A stretch of DNA of 53,262 bases from an uncultured Bacteroidia bacterium (GTDB lineage Bacteria; Bacteroidota; Bacteroidia; Bacteroidales; F082): positions 1 through 53,262 of the forward strand of contig CADBZW010000029.1 of the NCBI GenBank assembly GCA_902799345.1, given 5' to 3'. The translations under genes were made by a program, and so were the position numbers. Position 1 is the stretch's first letter, and the number at the start of each line of letters is the position of its first letter. Positions 49,488-53,262 of this stretch are shown here, in pieces. Below the pieces are notes generated by a model, which worked only from the letters and a program-made list of their open reading frames with translations, made no database searches and was not told the DNA's origin.

Positions 49488-50691
49488 ATTCTACTACCAA
49501 CATCAAACCTTTTAGGTATGCTCCTTCGGGGTGGAAGATGTTGATGGGATGGTCGGCGGGTTGCGACAGCTGGTCGACGATGCGTACGTTGCGTTTGGCT
49601 TCTATCGCCGCCGCGGTGACGATGCCTTGGAAGGTGGCCTTGTCGACGGCCTGCGAGCAGCTGAAGGTGAACAGCAGTCCGCCCTTGGCGATGCGCTTGA
49701 TGGCCTCTGCATTAAGGAACTTGTAACCGCCTAAGCCACGATGCCTGTCCTGATGCCGCTTGGCGAACGCCGGCGGGTCGAGGATGATGAGGTCGAAAGC
49801 GCCTTCGCGCATCTCGGTGATGTATTCCTTCATGTCGGCCACATGGCAGGCGTTGTCCTCTTTCGAGTAACCGTTTAGTTCGAGGTTGGCTTCGGCCATG
49901 GCAGTGGCTTTCTTGGAGGCGTCGACGGTGATGGCCCTCTTGGCTCCGCCCTTTAAGGCTGTGACGGAGAAGCCGCCAGTGTAGCCGAAGGCGTTGAGCA
50001 CGGTCTTGCCTTGGGCAAAACGGCGCACCAGATCTCGGTTCTCGCGTTGGTCGAGGAAGAAGCCCGTCTTCTGGCCTTCTTCCCAGTTGGGCAGAAAACG
50101 GCTGTCGTTTTCCAGTATCACCTCGTCGAGACGCTCGCCGAAGAGGTAGCCGTCTTCCACGATGGCGTCTTCCTTGCCCATGCGTTGCATGGCGTCGGCG
50201 CTTTTGTTGTAGATGGCTTGCAAGCCGAGGTCGGGAATGAGTTTGAGGGCGCGGACGATTTCTTTCAGATGAAGTGCCATGCCTTCGGTTTGGGCTTGCA
50301 CCACGGCGGTGTGGCCGTAGACGTCGACGATGAGGCCTGCCAGCCCGTCGCCCTCGGAGTGGACGAGGCGGAAGCAGTTGGTGTGCTCGTTGTGGGTCAA
50401 GCCCATGATTTTACGCACTTCGTATGCATGGTTGAGGCGGTCGAGGAAGAACCATTCGTCGATTCTTCTGTTGTCGAAGCTCAGAATCTTCACGGCGATG
50501 CTGTCCGACTCGCAGAAGCCGGTTCCGAGAATGTTGCCGTCGTAGTCGGTGACGGTGACCGTGTCGCCCGCCTGCAGGCCCTTGGCGGCATCGTGGATGG
50601 CACCCGAAAACACCCAAGGATGGAAGCGGCGTAGGGCGTCTTCCTTACCGGGGTTGAGGCGTATGACGGGATAAAATGGGTTTTGTGGCAT
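49486..50691 (-). CDS. rlmI: Class I SAM-dependent rRNA methyltransferase, RlmI family
   Basis: 401 residues. N-terminal PUA domain (AGDTVTVTDYDGNILGTGFC), the EEHRE-type middle, then a Rossmann methyltransferase domain with NAFGYTGGFSVTALKGGAKRAITVDASKKA (SAM motif I), DLIILDPPAFAK (motif IV DPPxF) and FSCSQAVDK. RlmI makes m5C1962 in 23S rRNA of E. coli. Length and motif order match. Promoter -7 box TATCTTTG at 50713-50720. Confidence 0.9.
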   Translation of the reverse strand: MPQNPFYPVIRLNPGKEDALRRFHPWVFSGAIHDAAKGLQAGDTVTVTDYDGNILGTGFCESDSIAVKILSFDNRRIDEWFFLDRLNHAYEVRKIMGLTHNEHTNCFRLVHSEGDGLAGLIVDVYGHTAVVQAQTEGMALHLKEIVRALKLIPDLGLQAIYNKSADAMQRMGKEDAIVEDGYLFGERLDEVILENDSRFLPNWEEGQKTGFFLDQRENRDLVRRFAQGKTVLNAFGYTGGFSVTALKGGAKRAITVDASKKATAMAEANLELNGYSKEDNACHVADMKEYITEMREGAFDLIILDPPAFAKRHQDRHRGLGGYKFLNAEAIKRIAKGGLLFTFSCSQAVDKATFQGIVTAAAIEAKRNVRIVDQLSQPADHPINIFHPEGAYLKGLMLVVE

Positions 50692-50712
50692 AGGTTACAA
50701 TCTATTTTGGCG

Positions 50713-50720
50713 CAAAGATA
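50713..50720 (-). promoter_or_regulatory. -7 box of rlmI
   Basis: TATCTTTG on the minus strand, 21 bases before ATG 50691; the divergent -7 box is at 50756-50763. Confidence 0.65.
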
Positions 50721-50755
50721 GGAAAATAATGAAATGACCGTTCGGAGAATTGTTG

Positions 50756-50763
50756 TAGTTTTG
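50756..50763 (+). promoter_or_regulatory. -7 box of M15 peptidase gene
   Basis: TAGTTTTG, 27 bases before ATG 50791. Confidence 0.6.
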
Positions 50764-50790
50764 CAGCCCGTTCCTTTGAACCTTGGATTG

Positions 50791-51570
50791 ATGAAAAACG
50801 CTTTCTGCTATATGGTGCTGTTGGTGCTCGTCATGAGTGTGATGGTGTCGTGTGAGGAAAAGGCGACCTACACCATGGCAGAGGCGGTGGAACCCCAGTC
50901 GCAGCCAGCCACCGACACTATTGAAGAGCAGCAGGAAGACACGCTTTCGCCAATGTATGCCTTCTCCTATGACGGCATCGATGCTGACACCTTAATGCAT
51001 AGGGACTATGTCTTCGTGTCGCGGCCCATTCCCGAGGCGGTGAAAGCCCGCATGCAAGGCAAGTCGATGCCCGACGACGCCACCATCGGCTATGACGCGT
51101 TGCGTTATCTCACGCTTTACCACTATGATTACGAGGGCAACATCCGACAGGGCGAAATGGTGTGCAACCAAGCCATCGCCCACGACCTGCTGTGCATCTT
51201 CAAGACGTTGTTTGCGGAGGCTTATCCCATCCATAGCATCCGCTTGGTTGACGACTTCGATGCCGATGACGAGGCTTCGATGCAGGCCAACAATACCTCG
51301 TGTTTCAATTATCGTACCATGGTGGGCACAAAGATGATTTCGAAACACGCCATGGGCATGGCGGTGGATGTCAACCCCTTGCAGAACCCTTGCATCAAGC
51401 ATGGCCGCGTGCATCCTGAGACGGCGAAGGACTATGTTGACCGGACGCAGGACTTCCCTCACAAGATTGACAAGGACGATTTTTGCAAGAAGGTTTTCTC
51501 CTCACATGGTTTCTCATGGGGTGGCAACTGGGGTGGAAGCAAGGATTACCAGCATTTTGAGAAGAGGTAA
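50791..51570 (+). CDS. M15 family D-Ala-D-Ala carboxypeptidase-like lipoprotein
   Basis: 259 residues from ATG 50791. Lipobox M-V-S-C. The M15 (VanY-like) zinc site is visible: SKHAMGMAVDVNPL (SxHxxGxAxDxN, with His and Asp ligands) and GGSKDYQHFEKR (final DxQHFE with catalytic Glu and His). Expected to trim peptidoglycan stem peptides from the outer-membrane face. The earlier in-frame start at 50734 overlaps the promoter and is rejected. Confidence 0.9.
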   Translation: MKNAFCYMVLLVLVMSVMVSCEEKATYTMAEAVEPQSQPATDTIEEQQEDTLSPMYAFSYDGIDADTLMHRDYVFVSRPIPEAVKARMQGKSMPDDATIGYDALRYLTLYHYDYEGNIRQGEMVCNQAIAHDLLCIFKTLFAEAYPIHSIRLVDDFDADDEASMQANNTSCFNYRTMVGTKMISKHAMGMAVDVNPLQNPCIKHGRVHPETAKDYVDRTQDFPHKIDKDDFCKKVFSSHGFSWGGNWGGSKDYQHFEKR

Positions 51571-51578
51571 GATAACGC

Positions 51579-51613
51579 AAAGAGGGCGACCTATTGGGCC
51601 GCCCTCTTTTGGT
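51579..51613 (+). terminator. Terminator of M15 peptidase gene
   Basis: AAAGAGGGCG / CGCCCTCTTT stem with a short loop, followed by TTTTGG. Confidence 0.8.
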
Positions 51614-51621
51614 TTAATGCT

Positions 51622-51646
51622 GTAGAGACGTGCACACCGTCTCTAC
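51622..51646. repeat. GTAGAGACG palindrome between convergent genes
   Basis: GTAGAGACG-TGCACAC-CGTCTCTAC. The same type of repeat (GTAGAGACG...CGTCTCTAC) is common in many bacterial genomes; here it lies just before the mutase stop codon. Confidence 0.8.
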
Positions 51647-51651
51647 CATTT

Positions 51652-53262
51652 TTATGCCTGTTTGCGGGCTGCAATCAGCAGATCCAGCATCTTGATGGCC
51701 GAATCGCTGATGACCGTGCCGGGACCGAAGATGGCCACGGCGCCGGCGTCGTAGAGGAACTGGTAGTCCTGTGCGGGAATCACGCCACCCACGGTGACCA
51801 TGATGTCGGGGCGACCGAGCTTCTCAAGCTCTTCGATCACCTGCGGCACAAGGGTCTTGTGACCGGCAGCCAACGAACTCACGCCCAAGATGTGGACGTC
51901 GTTCTCGACGGCTTGCTTGGCAGCCTCGGCGGGCGTCTGGAACAAGGGACCCATGTCGACGTCGAAGCCGATGTCGGCATAACCCGTAGCCACCACCTTG
52001 GCGCCACGGTCGTGACCGTCCTGACCCATCTTGGCAATCATGATACGCGGACGGCGGCCTTCCAGCTTGGCAAACTCGTCGGCCTTGCGGCAGGCTTCCT
52101 CAAATCTTGCATCGTTTTTCGTTTCCATAGAATACACTCCTGAGATTGAACGGATTACTGCTTTGTAACGGCCAGCGACCTTCTCGCAAGCCATGGAGAT
52201 TTCGCCCAACGAGGCGCGGCACTTGGCAGCCTCGATGGCCAGGGCCAGCAGGTTGCCTTCGTGGGTCTCGGCACACTTGGTGATGGCGTCGAGGCAACGT
52301 TGCACGTCGGCCTCGTTGCGGTTGGCGCGAAGCTCCTTCAAGCGTTTGATTTGCGACTCACGCACAGCGGTGTTGTCGACTTCCAAGGTCTCAATAGGAT
52401 CCTCGTGGTCGAGGCGGTACTTGTTGATACCGACAATGGTCTCACGACCCGAGTCGATTTTGGCCTGCTTGCGGGCAGCGGCTTCTTCGATACGCATCTT
52501 GGGCAGACCCGTCTCGATGGCCTTGGCCATGCCACCCATGGCTTCCACCTCTTGGATGTGGTCCCAAGCACGATGGGCAATCTCGTTGGTGAGGCTCTCC
52601 ACATAGTAGGAACCAGCCCACGGGTCGACCACACGGCAGATGTTGGTCTCTTCCTGAATGTAGATCTGGGTGTTACGAGCGATACGGGCGCTGAAGTCGG
52701 TGGGCAGGGCGATGGCTTCGTCGAGGGCGTTGGTGTGCAGCGACTGGGTGTGGCCCAAAGCGGCCCCCATAGCCTCGATGCAGGTACGGGCCACGTTGTT
52801 GAACGGGTCTTGCTCGGTGAGCGACCAGCCCGAGGTCTGCGTGTGCGTACGCAGAGCCAATGACTTGGGATTCTTCGGGTTGAAGGTGCGTACAATCTTG
52901 GCCCACAGCATACGGGCGGCACGCATCTTGGCAATCTCCATGAAGTGGTTCATGCCCGAGCACCAGAAGAAGGACAGACGTGGCGCAAAGGCGTCGATGT
53001 CCAAGCCTGCCTTGACACCCGTGCGGAGGTAGTCCCAACCGTCGGCCAAGGTGTAGGCCATCTCGATGTCGGAGGTGGCACCGGCTTCCTGCATGTGGTA
53101 GCCCGAGATGGAAATCGAGTTGAACTTCGGCATGTTCTGCGAGGTGAACTCGAAGATGTCGGCGATGATGCGCATCGAGAACTCAGGCGGATAGATATAG
53201 GTGTTACGCACCATGAACTCCTTCAGGATGTCGTTCTGGATGGTGCCTTGCAACTCTTCGTA
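51652..53262 (-). CDS. Methylmalonyl-CoA mutase large subunit (5' truncated)
   Basis: About 536 residues are visible; the frame stays open to the window end (preceding codons Y-E-E-L-Q-G), so the true start and roughly 180 residues lie outside. Seen: substrate-barrel segments [44 protein letters not shown], and [10 protein letters not shown], then the C-terminal B12 domain with [11 protein letters not shown] (D-x-H-x-x-G cobalt-binding His), [11 protein letters not shown] and GGVIPAQD. It interconverts succinyl-CoA and methylmalonyl-CoA, a step of propionate production. The small subunit and epimerase are not in the window. Confidence 0.95.
   Translation of the reverse strand, partial: YEELQGTIQNDILKEFMVRNTYIYPPEFSMRIIADIFEFTSQNMPKFNSISISGYHMQEAGATSDIEMAYTLADGWDYLRTGVKAGLDIDAFAPRLSFFWCSGMNHFMEIAKMRAARMLWAKIVRTFNPKNPKSLALRTHTQTSGWSLTEQDPFNNVARTCIEAMGAALGHTQSLHTNALDEAIALPTDFSARIARNTQIYIQEETNICRVVDPWAGSYYVESLTNEIAHRAWDHIQEVEAMGGMAKAIETGLPKMRIEEAAARKQAKIDSGRETIVGINKYRLDHEDPIETLEVDNTAVRESQIKRLKELRANRNEADVQRCLDAITKCAETHEGNLLALAIEAAKCRASLGEISMACEKVAGRYKAVIRSISGVYSMETKNDARFEEACRKADEFAKLEGRRPRIMIAKMGQDGHDRGAKVVATGYADIGFDVDMGPLFQTPAEAAKQAVENDVHILGVSSLAAGHKTLVPQVIEELEKLGRPDIMVTVGGVIPAQDYQFLYDAGAVAIFGPGTVISDSAIKMLDLLIAARKQA

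Overview
This window is chromosomal DNA from a member of the Bacteroidota, most likely an uncultured Bacteroidales from a host-associated anaerobic community. Four things point there. The promoter signal TAnnTTTG recurs upstream of many genes, usually 14-27 bases before the start codon. There are type IX secretion (T9SS) parts: a PorZ homologue and secreted proteins with T9SS C-terminal sorting domains. There is a UpxY-type antiterminator beside Wza/Wzc-type export genes, and a Bacteroidales HU-like/amidase gene module. Methylmalonyl-CoA mutase fits a succinate/propionate metabolism. No rRNA, tRNA, CRISPR array or transposase was recognised.

Layout. (1) 1-5912: the 3' part of an ATP-binding COG2865-type regulator, then a compact collinear cassette (unknown protein, OB-fold-like protein, DUF5675 protein, HU-like protein, two-TM holin-like protein, amidase, and a lipobox-plus-C-terminal-TM protein that looks like a unimolecular spanin). 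The cassette lies between two similar ~70-bp terminator-containing repeats. (2) 5913-13024: DUF4143 ATPase, a PLP aminotransferase, gmd and fcl (GDP-fucose pathway) with a GxxExxY gene between them, GIY-YIG and DUF937 genes, all separated by palindromic repeats. (3) 13025-17815: adenine deaminase, convergent with the cell-elongation pair mrdA-rodA. (4) 17975-23293: GldH-like lipoprotein, Wza-like and Wzc-like export proteins and UpxY, followed by a coiled-coil membrane protein. (5) 23384-30959, minus strand: ileS (frameshifted), a dksA-like gene, lspA, porZ, recO. (6) 31092-40649, minus strand: a small membrane-anchored protein, a 1887-residue T9SS surface protein, a LuxR-type response regulator and TPR sensor kinase (interrupted by an in-frame TAG), and a polyprenyl synthetase. 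(7) 40859-53262: a bacterial alpha-2-macroglobulin, a T9SS nuclease/phosphatase, two lipoproteins, an RlmI-type methyltransferase, an M15 peptidase and the 3' part of methylmalonyl-CoA mutase.

The most unusual theme is a set of unrelated palindromic repeat families scattered through intergenic DNA and also present inside reading frames. A 73-bp palindrome encodes an extra segment in the middle of polyprenyl synthetase, has an equal-length intergenic copy, and half of it lies inside ileS. A GCGGGTC...GCCCGC palindrome occurs twice in the aminotransferase and once in the giant T9SS protein. CCTTCGACAGGCTCAG units occur in the HU-like protein and the alpha-2-macroglobulin. This resembles the in-frame palindromic elements of Rickettsia, but in a Bacteroidota chromosome.

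Two genes appear damaged (ileS and the sensor kinase). Sequencing or assembly error cannot be excluded from sequence alone. All functional assignments rest on reading the translations and recalled family motifs; no database search was run.
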